Source of the DNA: Seribacter sp963934295
GTDB lineage: Bacteria; Verrucomicrobiota; Verrucomicrobiia; Opitutales; Seribacteraceae
DNA: 64,000 nt
NCBI GenBank assembly: GCA_963934295.1
Contig: CAWVXY010000011.1
Location: 1-64,000, forward strand
Direction: 5' to 3'
Under the pieces are notes generated by a model that was given only the letters and a program-made list of their open reading frames with translations, was not told where the DNA came from and searched no databases. Each line of letters opens with the position of its first letter. Within the stretch, counting starts at the first letter, position 1. Positions 31,764-40,570 of the stretch are shown here, piece by piece. The position numbers and the translations under genes were made by a program.

Positions 31764-33683
31764 ATGAGTGATGAAATAGGTCACCACTGCGGAATTGCCC
31801 TTGTCCGTTTGCGGAAGCCATTGGCTTATTACGAACAAAAGTATGGCACCCCATTATGGGGTTTTAATCAACTTTTCCTATTAATGGAAAAACAGCACAA
31901 CCGTGGACAGGATGGTGCTGGAATTGGTTCGATGAAATTAAATATGCCTCCGGGTGAAGCCTTTATGTTTCGCGAAAGGAGTACAAGCACCAAGGCTTTG
32001 TCCAAAATTTTCGGTGGTCAGCACAAGAAACTGGAAAAAATGATTAAGGATGGGATTGCATTTCCTGAATTTCCTGAAACCTATAAAAAACATTTTGATT
32101 ACGGCGGAGAAGTTTTATTAGGCCATTTACGATATGGAACATCGGGAGCATATGGTTCCACAACCTGTCACCCATATTTTCGTAAGAGTAACTGGCCAGG
32201 GAAAAACCTTATGGTTGCGGGAAATTTTAATCTTACCAATGTCGAAGAGTTGAACCAAAAACTCGTTGAGCGTGGCCAACATCCGGTTTTTGATACTGAT
32301 ACACAGGCTATTTTGGAAGAAACAGGATATCATTTGGATGCAATCAATGATAAACTTTCCGCAGAAGCATCCAAGGAGGGAATCAGTGGAGACGAACTTT
32401 CCCAATGGATTGGTGAACGAGTAGATTTACCTGATGTCTTTCGAAAAGCTTCTGAGCATTGGGATGGTGGTTATGCTTTAGCTGGTATCATTGGAAATGG
32501 AGACGCCTTTGCTATGCGCGACCCGCTAGGCATTCGCCCAGGGTTTTATTTTGCAGATGATGAAGTGGTTGCGATCGCCTCGGAACGTGCTCCGTTAATG
32601 ACAGTTTTTGATAAAAAAGCGGACCAGGTTGAAGAAATAAAGCCGGGCACTATCGTGGTGGCAAAATCAAATGGTGATGTTGAAATCGAACGATTTGCAG
32701 ATGATCCGGCTCGTGAAACTGCCTGTTCTTTTGAACGAATCTATTTTTCCCGGGGCAATGATCCCGATATTTATGCTGAGCGTAAGATGCTCGGTGCTTT
32801 ATTAGTTCCTGATGTACTTAAATCTGTGGGGAATGATTTCTCAAACAGTGTGTTCAGTTATGTTCCAAATACTGCAGAGAGCGCGTATTACGGCTTTATG
32901 GAGCAGCTTCGTTTAGTGCGCCGAGCAGAAGTTCAGCAACAGTTAATTGAAGCTAAGAATAAGGGTGAATTGACCGATGATCTTATTAATGAATTGGTCA
33001 TGGATAATTGGCCAAAGGGGGAGAAGATTGCCAATAAGGATATCAAATTGCGCACTTTTATTTCCCAAGAATCTGGTCGTAATCAGCTTGTTTCCCATGT
33101 TTACGATATTACATATGGTGTAATTAGGGAAAAAGTGGACGCCTTGGTTTGCATTGATGATTCTATTGTCCGAGGAACCACCTTAAAGCAAAGCATTCTT
33201 AAAATATTAGGTCGTTCGAAGCCTAGAAAGCTCTTAATTGCATCGACCGCCCCTCAAATTCGATATCCTGACTGCTATGGAATCGATATGTCTGAATTGG
33301 GTAAGTTTATTGCATTTCAAGCTGCGGTTGCCTTGATCAATGAACGTGGATTTAATGGTCTATTAGATGAGGTTGCCCAAAATTGTAGGGAAGCATTAAA
33401 AGAAACCCGTCCAAATCTGGTTAATCATGTAAAAAAGGTATACGAGAATTTCACCTCTGAGGAAATCTCTGCCAAGGTTGCTGAATTAGTTAGCCCCGAG
33501 GAGTTAAATGGAGATCCAAAAGTTGAGGTTCTTTATCAGGGAATCGAAAATTTACATGAAGCTTTACCTGATCATCCTGGAGACTGGTATTTTACCGGGG
33601 ATTATCCAACCCCCGGTGGATATCGTGTTGCACACAAAGCATTTTTAAATTTTTACGAAAATAAAAACGGACGAAGTTATTAA
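31764..33683 (+). CDS. purF: Amidophosphoribosyltransferase, long PurF-like form
   Basis: PurF starts purine synthesis by moving ammonia from glutamine onto PRPP. The protein has an N-terminal Ntn-type glutaminase domain with Cys9 (HHCGIALVR) and the motifs NRGQDGAGIG and LGHLRYGTSG, and a C-terminal phosphoribosyltransferase domain with the PRPP loop VCIDDSIVRGTTLKQS near residue 464. At 639 residues it is clearly longer than E. coli PurF (about 505); similar long forms are known in Bacteroidota and Verrucomicrobiota. Residues 1-8 lie before the Cys and must be removed to expose it if it follows the usual mechanism. It is the last gene of the purine operon; a 167-base AT-rich gap follows. 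Confidence 0.9.
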   Translation: MSDEIGHHCGIALVRLRKPLAYYEQKYGTPLWGFNQLFLLMEKQHNRGQDGAGIGSMKLNMPPGEAFMFRERSTSTKALSKIFGGQHKKLEKMIKDGIAFPEFPETYKKHFDYGGEVLLGHLRYGTSGAYGSTTCHPYFRKSNWPGKNLMVAGNFNLTNVEELNQKLVERGQHPVFDTDTQAILEETGYHLDAINDKLSAEASKEGISGDELSQWIGERVDLPDVFRKASEHWDGGYALAGIIGNGDAFAMRDPLGIRPGFYFADDEVVAIASERAPLMTVFDKKADQVEEIKPGTIVVAKSNGDVEIERFADDPARETACSFERIYFSRGNDPDIYAERKMLGALLVPDVLKSVGNDFSNSVFSYVPNTAESAYYGFMEQLRLVRRAEVQQQLIEAKNKGELTDDLINELVMDNWPKGEKIANKDIKLRTFISQESGRNQLVSHVYDITYGVIREKVDALVCIDDSIVRGTTLKQSILKILGRSKPRKLLIASTAPQIRYPDCYGIDMSELGKFIAFQAAVALINERGFNGLLDEVAQNCREALKETRPNLVNHVKKVYENFTSEEISAKVAELVSPEELNGDPKVEVLYQGIENLHEALPDHPGDWYFTGDYPTPGGYRVAHKAFLNFYENKNGRSY

Positions 33684-33811
33684 TTGATTTGTTTTTGTTT
33701 TTTTGTGGTTCTTTTTAGATTATTTAAACAATCCATAAAATTTTGTACTGCGATCATACTTAATTGTTCGATCTTTTACATGTTTGGTTCATAAAAATTG
33801 ATAAAAATCCT

Positions 33812-33842
33812 TTGACAGGACGGCTTTTTATTTCCTTAAATT
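33812..33842 (+). promoter_or_regulatory. Candidate sigma-70-type promoter for the HNH gene
   Basis: A perfect -35 hexamer TTGACA at 33812-33817 is followed after 18 bases by TTAAAT (or after 19 by TAAATT), each 4 of 6 matches to TATAAT. Transcription would start about 33848-33850, right at the ATG at 33851, so the mRNA would be leaderless or nearly so. This is a sequence match only. Confidence 0.4.
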
Positions 33843-33850
33843 AACAACGG

Positions 33851-34444
33851 ATGGAGACAAGTTATCAAACCCTCGTACTCAATCGGCTTTGGCAAGCCGT
33901 CAATGTCATAGGGGTTGAACGAGCTTTCAGCTTGTTAGCCCTTGATCACGCACAGGTTATTTATGCTGAGGATGGGAGTTTTCGAGTCTTCGACTCGGGG
34001 GCTTGGTTTGAACATTGTCGGGAAACTGAATTTGTATCTGGTGCACGGGTCGTGCACACGGTAAGCCAACCCGTTCTTGTACCAGGAGTACTTTTACTTA
34101 GAGGGTATGATCGGATGCTTTTACAGGAAATGAAATTTAATCGGCAAAACTTATTGGAACGGGATGATTATCGTTGTCAGTATTGTGGTAAGAATTTACC
34201 TAACAAGGAATTGAATATGGATCATGTTATCCCGCGGGATCGTGGTGGAGGGACATCATGGGAAAATGTGGTTATTTCCTGCATTCGTTGTAATAGTAAA
34301 AAGAGTAATCGATTGCCTAAGGAAGCAGGTATGCGATTGTTAAAGGAACCTAAAAGGCCTCCTCGTCGGCCTTTTATGACTTCTTTGTACGGTAAGTCGG
34401 TCGATAAGTCCTGGGAATATTTTCTACAGTCTAAGGAGAAGTAA
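33851..34444 (+). CDS. HNH endonuclease-fold protein
   Basis: The 197-residue protein has an N-terminal part (TLVLNRLWQAVNVIGVERAFSLL, about residues 6-29) found in a conserved family of stand-alone HNH proteins in bacteria, and a C-terminal HNH/treble-clef motif: zinc-type CQYCGKNL near 115, NMDHVIPRDRGG near 127 with the catalytic His, and NVVISCIRCNSKK near 141. The two CxxC pairs would hold one zinc. It is not inside an intron, intein or mobile element, so a homing role is unlikely; a host DNA-metabolism role is inferred. A TTGACA promoter candidate stands just upstream and a terminator hairpin just downstream, so it seems to be a single-gene unit. Confidence 0.85.
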   Translation: METSYQTLVLNRLWQAVNVIGVERAFSLLALDHAQVIYAEDGSFRVFDSGAWFEHCRETEFVSGARVVHTVSQPVLVPGVLLLRGYDRMLLQEMKFNRQNLLERDDYRCQYCGKNLPNKELNMDHVIPRDRGGGTSWENVVISCIRCNSKKSNRLPKEAGMRLLKEPKRPPRRPFMTSLYGKSVDKSWEYFLQSKEK

Positions 34445-34460
34445 TTTTCCATTCTCGCCT

Positions 34461-34490
34461 TAGCAGTTCATTCTGCTATTTCTTTTTTTT
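34461..34490 (+). terminator. Intrinsic terminator, T-run abuts the next start codon
   Basis: TAGCAG (34461-34466) and CTGCTA (34473-34478) form a perfect 6-bp stem around a 6-base loop, followed by TTTCTTTTTTTT (34479-34490). This is a textbook intrinsic terminator for the HNH gene. The next base is the A of the kinase ATG at 34491, so the element occupies the whole place where a leader would be. Confidence 0.7.
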
Positions 34491-36194
34491 ATGGATCAAA
34501 GGCAGGAGATTGAAGTATCAGATCGTAAAGCGGTGGATGCTTTGTATCGGATAAGTACTTTGTCCGGTAATGAAAAGGATCCAGTGGCAGCGTTGGAGGG
34601 GATTCTGGACGAGGTTATTAATTTATTTGGGGCAAGCTCGGCCTCTATTTGTCTTGTTAATGCAAACTCTGATAAGTTACTCATCGAAGTGGAACGAGGA
34701 TTATCCAAGGCTCGCAAGGGTTTTGAATTGCCAATGGGGGTTGGGATTACTGGTTGGGTTGCTCTTTACGGGGAGCCTTTTTTAAGCTCAAATGTATTGG
34801 AAGAAGAGAAGTATTTTGCTCTTGATGACCGAATTCATTCTGAGATGGCCGCTCCTTTGATTGAGGGGGGAAGGACAGTAGGTGCACTCAATGTTGATTC
34901 GTTTGAAATAAATGCGTTTGATGGGAATGATCTGCGCCTACTTGTACTGATGGCAAAGGAGGCAAGTCGGGTATTGGAAAATATGTGGATGATCCAACAG
35001 TTAAGGCGTAAAGCAGATCAATTGCAGACTTTAGTTTTGGTTGGTCAGGATATGTCGGGTAAGAGAGAGTTGAAAGAAGTTTTAAGAACGATAACAAGAG
35101 AAGCTTTACTTCTCCTTGACTGTAAGCTTTCTGCATTTTTTCTATATAATAAAGAAGAGGATTTATTAAATTTACATTCTCTGCAGGATTGCAATGGTTC
35201 TCGTTCCTACGAGGAATCATTAAGTATTTCAGACAGTATTCTTGGAACATCTTTGCGGGGTAATAGGCAGGTTCAGACCCGTGATTTACTGCGTACAGAG
35301 GAACATCATTTTGTTTCTTTGATTCGTGAGGAGAAACTTCATTCGATGCTGGTTACTCCCGTTGTTTATGAAGAAGAACCCATTGGTGTTTTGTCACTTT
35401 ATGTGGATCGACCCCATCGTTTTAATGATGATGAAAAATTAATTGCAAGAGCATTGGCAGATTTGGGTGCAATTGCTGCCGAAAATGCGAGGCTATATGG
35501 TCGGGTTTTTGATTCGGAGGAAAGTTTACGGAAGAGCGAACGCTTGACAACATTGGGAACATTGGCAGCAGAAATTGCTCATGAGATACGAAATCCGTTG
35601 ATGGTAATTCGGTTGCTCTTTGATTCTTTGGATTTAGTGGATGCGGATGAGGCGAAAAGCAAAGATCTTTCTGTTATACGTGAGAAATTAGATCATTTAG
35701 AACAAATTGCTGGAAGAATTTTAGATTTTGGGAAAAGCCGGGAGGCATTCCGAAAAACTTTCTCTTTACAGGAAATTATACAGGATGCTGCCTTATTGGT
35801 GAGATTGAAATTAGAACAATGTCAAGTGAACTTAGATGTAAGTAAATTTGAGGATGATTTAATGGTTTATGTCGATAAAGGGCAAATTCAGCAGGCACTG
35901 TTAAATCTAATGCTTAATGCCTTAGTTGCGATGCCTCAGGGAGGACAACTTTCTATCTTAGTTAGTCGTAGTGATGATGGAAAAGCTCAAGTATTAGTTA
36001 AAGATACTGGTTCGGGAATTCCACATGATTTGCAGGAAAAGATTTTTGATTCATTCCTAACCGGAACCTCCGAGGGCACAGGTTTGGGTTTATCTATTTC
36101 AAAGAGAATTTTAAGAGCACATGATGGTGATCTTGAGCTGGTTGAATCAGGGGTAAATGGGACTATTTTTAAAATAAGCTTACCTACAGCCTAG
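34491..36194 (+). CDS. Cytoplasmic GAF-GAF sensor histidine kinase
   Basis: The 567-residue protein has no membrane segment. Two GAF sensor domains (about 25-165 and 190-330) are followed by a short helix and the kinase core: phospho-acceptor His364 in EIAHEIRNPL, then the ATPase domain with N-box LLNLMLNALVAM near 470, G1 DTGSGIP near 507 and G2 GTGLGLSISKRI near 527. It should phosphorylate a response regulator, but none is coded nearby, so it is an orphan kinase. The signal could be a small ligand, redox state or another protein. Its ATG directly follows a terminator T-run and has no ribosome-binding sequence. It is convergent with glnD, 9 bases apart. Confidence 0.9.
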   Translation: MDQRQEIEVSDRKAVDALYRISTLSGNEKDPVAALEGILDEVINLFGASSASICLVNANSDKLLIEVERGLSKARKGFELPMGVGITGWVALYGEPFLSSNVLEEEKYFALDDRIHSEMAAPLIEGGRTVGALNVDSFEINAFDGNDLRLLVLMAKEASRVLENMWMIQQLRRKADQLQTLVLVGQDMSGKRELKEVLRTITREALLLLDCKLSAFFLYNKEEDLLNLHSLQDCNGSRSYEESLSISDSILGTSLRGNRQVQTRDLLRTEEHHFVSLIREEKLHSMLVTPVVYEEEPIGVLSLYVDRPHRFNDDEKLIARALADLGAIAAENARLYGRVFDSEESLRKSERLTTLGTLAAEIAHEIRNPLMVIRLLFDSLDLVDADEAKSKDLSVIREKLDHLEQIAGRILDFGKSREAFRKTFSLQEIIQDAALLVRLKLEQCQVNLDVSKFEDDLMVYVDKGQIQQALLNLMLNALVAMPQGGQLSILVSRSDDGKAQVLVKDTGSGIPHDLQEKIFDSFLTGTSEGTGLGLSISKRILRAHDGDLELVESGVNGTIFKISLPTA

Positions 36195-36203
36195 GCGAAA
36201 GCG

Positions 36204-38987
36204 TTAAACTTCCAGATAATATTTTCCAGCATTTAGAGATTCGCTCAGTTCTTCTCTTAATTCTAGAAATTGTGCTGGGGATGGGTTTTTTTCTTCCGCT
36301 GCTCTGTTAATATTAAAAATATCAGTGGCAATTCCTTGCTCGGTGGCAACTCTGGCAAACTGGATACTAAATCCGCATTTGGAAATTGTTTTGGCAATGG
36401 AATGGAGGAGACCAACCTGGTCAGCAGCTCGAACTTCAACAATAATCCGACCGAGGGTCACATCATGATAAACATCGACCCGTGGTGGAATTCTTTCCCC
36501 TAAACGATCTTCGTTTGAAAAAAGTCGATTCCGGTCTGTTTTCTTCCTTTTTTCATTAATCTGCTTATCGGGTGAAGTTTCATTTTCAAGGAATGCATGG
36601 ATGGATGATTCACAAAGTTGGCGGGTTTTATAATCGTTTACGATACCACCTTTTTCTTCCTCAACATAAAAGACATCAATGGCAATTCCATCTTTGCGTG
36701 TAACTGCACGGGCACCAAGAATATTTAATCCAGCAACCGAGAAACCGCCGGCAATTTTTTCAAAAAGGGCTGGTTTATCCTTAGTTACAATATCAACAAT
36801 TGTGAGGGTGCGACGCATATCATTTCGCCAACTAATTATCGGCTTTGACGACTTGTTTCCGCTTCCTCTAAATTGATGGATCATATCCACATGCAGGGCA
36901 ACTTCTTCTTTTCCTGTGTGAGAGAAATACCTTTCGGGTACCTGTTCAAGATGTTCAATTAAATTTTCTTTGGGTACGCCATCCACAACAATTTCCATAT
37001 ATGCGTTCTTTAATACGCTTGGGTCTTTTCGAGCATGTTTACCTTCGAGAACATTTAATGTATTGATGAAAAGGTGAGTGTGCAGTTCTTCCTTGTGATC
37101 GTTCCAAAGATCTGGTGCTGTGGCGTTAGCATCGCAGTAAGTATGTACATAGAGAAAACGGAGTCTTTGTTCGCCTTCAATAAATTGTGCAAAAGAGTCA
37201 ATTACTTCGGGGTCATCCAAATCAAACTTATTGGAAAAGCGACTCATTTCCAGGTGGTTTCGAATTACAAAAAGTATACGATCATGCATTTCATCAGAAA
37301 TTCCTAATCGATCTAATAAGCCTCTTGCAATTTCAACGCCCCTTTCGCAATGCCCTTTGGGACCTTGGTCTTTGCCGAGGTCGTGAAGAAATAGAATCAG
37401 ATAGAGAAGGCCTGGAACTTCGTTTTTTCTGAGGGCTTCAAGGTAATGTTTGGATTGGCTATTTTTACCCTGAAAAATTTCATCCAATTTAGTCAAGCAG
37501 TGTAAAACATGAACATCTGCGGTAAAACGATGGTATAAGTCGTGTTGTACTTTACAGGAAAGTCGGCCAAATTCTGGGACGAATCGACCAAGAACACCTA
37601 ATTCATGCATTTCACACAAAATAGGGCTCACATTTCCTACTTCCTGTAAGATAGATCGAAAGGTTACATTGGCAGAACTTGAATTAATTAGCGTGGAATC
37701 AATAAGGGAAAGTCGATTTCTGACTAAGGCTCTAAGATCAGGAGAAAGTTTTGCGTTTAATCGCTGAGAATGACGAAAAAGCCGAATCATCCTTTCTGGG
37801 TCGTCGTCAAAAATATTAGGGTCTGGGCTAATTAAGGTGTCTTCAATTAAGTCGAATTTATCAACTTTTTGTATGGGAGGAGAGCGGTAGGCATTGAGAA
37901 CATTCCTAAAACTTAATTTGGAGGTATTTCCACTGTTCGCATGAACTAATCTTTCCTCTAATATTCCGCAAATTTGATGGATTGATTGAGCCTTTGTGTA
38001 ATAATCCCCCATAAAGGCTTCAACTCGTCGAAAAATATCCTCCTGCGGATATCCCAGTCCTTGAGCGATTTCGGGCTGTTTTTCAAGGTGTAAAGTATCA
38101 ACAGGTCGAGTGCTACGAAAATGAAGCTCATTCCTTACCCGAAGGAGGAATGAGTATGCCTCCTCAAAAGATTTTGCCTCTTGTTCGGTAAGGTATTTTT
38201 TATCGATAAGTCCATTAAGGTCCTCCAAGTTGAATTTTACTTTGGCCATCCAAAGAATACCTTGGTAATCACGAAGTCCACCAACTCCATTTTTGACATC
38301 GGGGGCTTGCAGAAAAACTGTATTACCTTTACTTGATCTTCTTTCCACTTGGTGTTGAAGAAGTTCATTTAAATATTGAGCAGGTTGATTTTTTCGACAA
38401 AATTTTAAGAATTTATTAATGAAGCTTTTAGCGATCTTTCTATCTCCGCAAACATAACGGGCATCAAGCATAGAATTTTTATTTCGAATGTCTTTCTGTG
38501 ATTCTATAAGAGCTTCTTTTATTTCTCGAGAAGCATGTCCTACTTTTAAACCCGAATCCCAAAGGGGATAGAGGATTTCGCGGGTCATGATTTCTTTAAG
38601 ATTTTCTAAGGATTTCCCCATTGAGGATCGTGGATAGAGAAACATTAAGTCAATGTCGCTTAGAGGGCTAAGTTCTCCTCTGCCATATCCACCTGTTGCA
38701 AGAATACTCATAGATTTGACTCCGCCCATACTTTCCTTGGCAACTTGTAAAGCCCAATTGTAGAGATACTGAATGAGAACATCCATGATTACTGAACGTG
38801 CCCTCGTTAATCGTAATCCGGAGTCTCCTTTTTGATGGTATCGAAAGAGCATCTCCTTCTCTAATCGTAAAAATTCTTTTATTTGGTCTAATCTTTCTTT
38901 AGTGGACTGAGAAGCACCAAAGGTTAACCTTCGTTCTGCGTGTTGCCTTGTGCGTCTAAATAAGGGATCATCCTCCATATGCCACAT
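36204..38987 (-). CDS. glnD: [Protein-PII] uridylyltransferase / uridylyl-removing enzyme GlnD
   Basis: GlnD senses glutamine and adds or removes UMP on PII proteins, which sets nitrogen control. The 927-residue protein shows all four parts: the nucleotidyltransferase site GGYGRGELSPLSDIDLMF near residue 97, a middle helical domain, the HD hydrolase domain (LFLHDLGKD near 540), and two C-terminal ACT domains (RTLTIVDIVTKDKPALFEKIAG near 727 and VEVRAADQVGLLHSIAKTI near 852) that bind glutamine. An insertion of charged residues (KQINEKRKKTDRN) lies between the ACT domains. No PII gene (glnB) is in the window. It is divergent from the Wzi-like gene. Confidence 0.95.
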   Translation of the reverse strand: MWHMEDDPLFRRTRQHAERRLTFGASQSTKERLDQIKEFLRLEKEMLFRYHQKGDSGLRLTRARSVIMDVLIQYLYNWALQVAKESMGGVKSMSILATGGYGRGELSPLSDIDLMFLYPRSSMGKSLENLKEIMTREILYPLWDSGLKVGHASREIKEALIESQKDIRNKNSMLDARYVCGDRKIAKSFINKFLKFCRKNQPAQYLNELLQHQVERRSSKGNTVFLQAPDVKNGVGGLRDYQGILWMAKVKFNLEDLNGLIDKKYLTEQEAKSFEEAYSFLLRVRNELHFRSTRPVDTLHLEKQPEIAQGLGYPQEDIFRRVEAFMGDYYTKAQSIHQICGILEERLVHANSGNTSKLSFRNVLNAYRSPPIQKVDKFDLIEDTLISPDPNIFDDDPERMIRLFRHSQRLNAKLSPDLRALVRNRLSLIDSTLINSSSANVTFRSILQEVGNVSPILCEMHELGVLGRFVPEFGRLSCKVQHDLYHRFTADVHVLHCLTKLDEIFQGKNSQSKHYLEALRKNEVPGLLYLILFLHDLGKDQGPKGHCERGVEIARGLLDRLGISDEMHDRILFVIRNHLEMSRFSNKFDLDDPEVIDSFAQFIEGEQRLRFLYVHTYCDANATAPDLWNDHKEELHTHLFINTLNVLEGKHARKDPSVLKNAYMEIVVDGVPKENLIEHLEQVPERYFSHTGKEEVALHVDMIHQFRGSGNKSSKPIISWRNDMRRTLTIVDIVTKDKPALFEKIAGGFSVAGLNILGARAVTRKDGIAIDVFYVEEEKGGIVNDYKTRQLCESSIHAFLENETSPDKQINEKRKKTDRNRLFSNEDRLGERIPPRVDVYHDVTLGRIIVEVRAADQVGLLHSIAKTISKCGFSIQFARVATEQGIATDIFNINRAAEEKNPSPAQFLELREELSESLNAGKYYLEV

Positions 38988-39082
38988 TAAACTTTTAATA
39001 AAGAATTATTCTTCATGTGCGAGACAAAACATAATCGCTTTGAGATTGATCGTTTGATTTAATTTATGTATTGAATTTGTAA

Positions 39083-40567
39083 ATGCCTTATATCAATTTT
39101 TCCTACAAAATAATAGTTAGCTTTATAGCTATTTTTATTTCTTTTTATCTTAGGGCCGAACCATTTTTGTCGCCACATGACCCTTTTTTGCGTCACGAAA
39201 TTAGGCTATTACAGGATGAAGGAAGCTTGAATAGTACTATTAATAATTGGCCGTTGAATCTTGGTGGATTAAGGAGTGAAAAAAATCAGCATAGTTGGAA
39301 CCATGATTTACTAGGGAATACAATTCAAAAAGAGAATCGTTCAGGGTTGGCTCCCATTCAATCAAGCATTGGGATTTCTGACGATCGGGTAACCTCAAGA
39401 TCGTTTGGTAACCAACCAAGAGGTGGATTTACGACGGGATTTGAGACATCATGGATGAATGATCGATTTGCGGCTAAACTTTCTTTGCTTGCACTGTACG
39501 GAGTGGAAAATGATTGGAAAGGCAGAAAAGACGAAGGATTAGAATTAGACGGGTCTTACATCGCCGCCCGTCTGGGAAACTGGTCGGCAAGTTTGGGTAA
39601 GGTCGATCGATGGTGGGGTCCTGGTTGGGATGGTAGTTTAATTCTGTCTACCAATGCTCGCCCCATCCCAGCAATTTCCTTAGATCGCCGAATCTCAGAA
39701 CCATTTGAGAATAAGTGGTTATCTTGGATCGGGCCTTGGAGTTTTCAAAGTTTTATTGGGCAAATGGAAGAGGATCGAACCGTTCCTAACCCATATTTAT
39801 GGGGGATTAGAGTTGATTTTAAGCCAACCATTCTTAATGGTTTTGAAGTTGGTTTGTTTCGAATGATGCAATTAGGAGGCGATGGACGCCCTGAAGGTTT
39901 GAGTACCTGGATTGATGCCTTTTTGAGTCAAGATAACACAGGGGCAAATACCGGAAGAAATCCTGCATTGGAACCAGGTAATCAACTGGCTGGATTGGAT
40001 ATAAGGTGGAGACCATGGGAGGCACCTTTTGCATTATATGGACAGGTAGTTGGCGAGGATGAGGATAAGTTTTTGCCCAATTGTCTTATGTTTCAGTATG
40101 GTATCGAAGGTTGGCGGAATTTTACAAATGGCACCGCAAGAATTTTTGTTGAATATGTTGACCTTACATCTACTTGGTGGACGGATGACTCTCGTACACA
40201 TAATGTATCATATGGGCATCACATTTACAGCGACGGTTACAGGTACCGGGGGCGTCCGGTTGGACATTGGGCAGATACCGATTCAAGAATCATCAGTCTA
40301 GGAGGTTTCCTTCAATATAATTCAGGTATTGGGTGGGGCTCGATTTTAAGGACTGGTGATTTAAATGAAGATGACTCAGGTAATAATTCTGTTTCAAACG
40401 GGGTAGCGAGTGATTATTTCGCAATTGAGATTTTTAATTCTCGATCCTATGATAGCCTTAATTTGGATATTCAAACTTCCTTAGGGTGGGAAGAAGTTGA
40501 AGTCCAATCGTCCTCTACCTCTGAAAGTGGAATGACTTTTTCTGCAACCATAACAAAATTATTGTAA
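39083..40567 (+). CDS. Capsule-assembly Wzi-like outer-membrane protein
   Basis: Wzi-type proteins are outer-membrane beta barrels that help bind group 1-like capsule to the cell surface. The 494-residue product has a signal peptide (1-25), then alternating strands with the family segment KVDRWWGPGWDGSLILSTNARPIP near residue 176 and LDRRISEPF just after, both typical of the Wzi/CapsAssembly family. The C-terminus is beta-strand-rich and could insert as a barrel. It opens the polysaccharide locus and stands 3 bases before the exporter gene, so the two are co-transcribed. The 95-base spacer to the divergent glnD holds both promoters. Confidence 0.85.
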   Translation: MPYINFSYKIIVSFIAIFISFYLRAEPFLSPHDPFLRHEIRLLQDEGSLNSTINNWPLNLGGLRSEKNQHSWNHDLLGNTIQKENRSGLAPIQSSIGISDDRVTSRSFGNQPRGGFTTGFETSWMNDRFAAKLSLLALYGVENDWKGRKDEGLELDGSYIAARLGNWSASLGKVDRWWGPGWDGSLILSTNARPIPAISLDRRISEPFENKWLSWIGPWSFQSFIGQMEEDRTVPNPYLWGIRVDFKPTILNGFEVGLFRMMQLGGDGRPEGLSTWIDAFLSQDNTGANTGRNPALEPGNQLAGLDIRWRPWEAPFALYGQVVGEDEDKFLPNCLMFQYGIEGWRNFTNGTARIFVEYVDLTSTWWTDDSRTHNVSYGHHIYSDGYRYRGRPVGHWADTDSRIISLGGFLQYNSGIGWGSILRTGDLNEDDSGNNSVSNGVASDYFAIEIFNSRSYDSLNLDIQTSLGWEEVEVQSSSTSESGMTFSATITKLL

Positions 40568-40570
40568 ACC

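Noticed and set aside
33851..34444. Homing endonuclease
   Set aside because: It is not inside an intron or intein, and its N-terminal part belongs to a conserved chromosomal HNH family.
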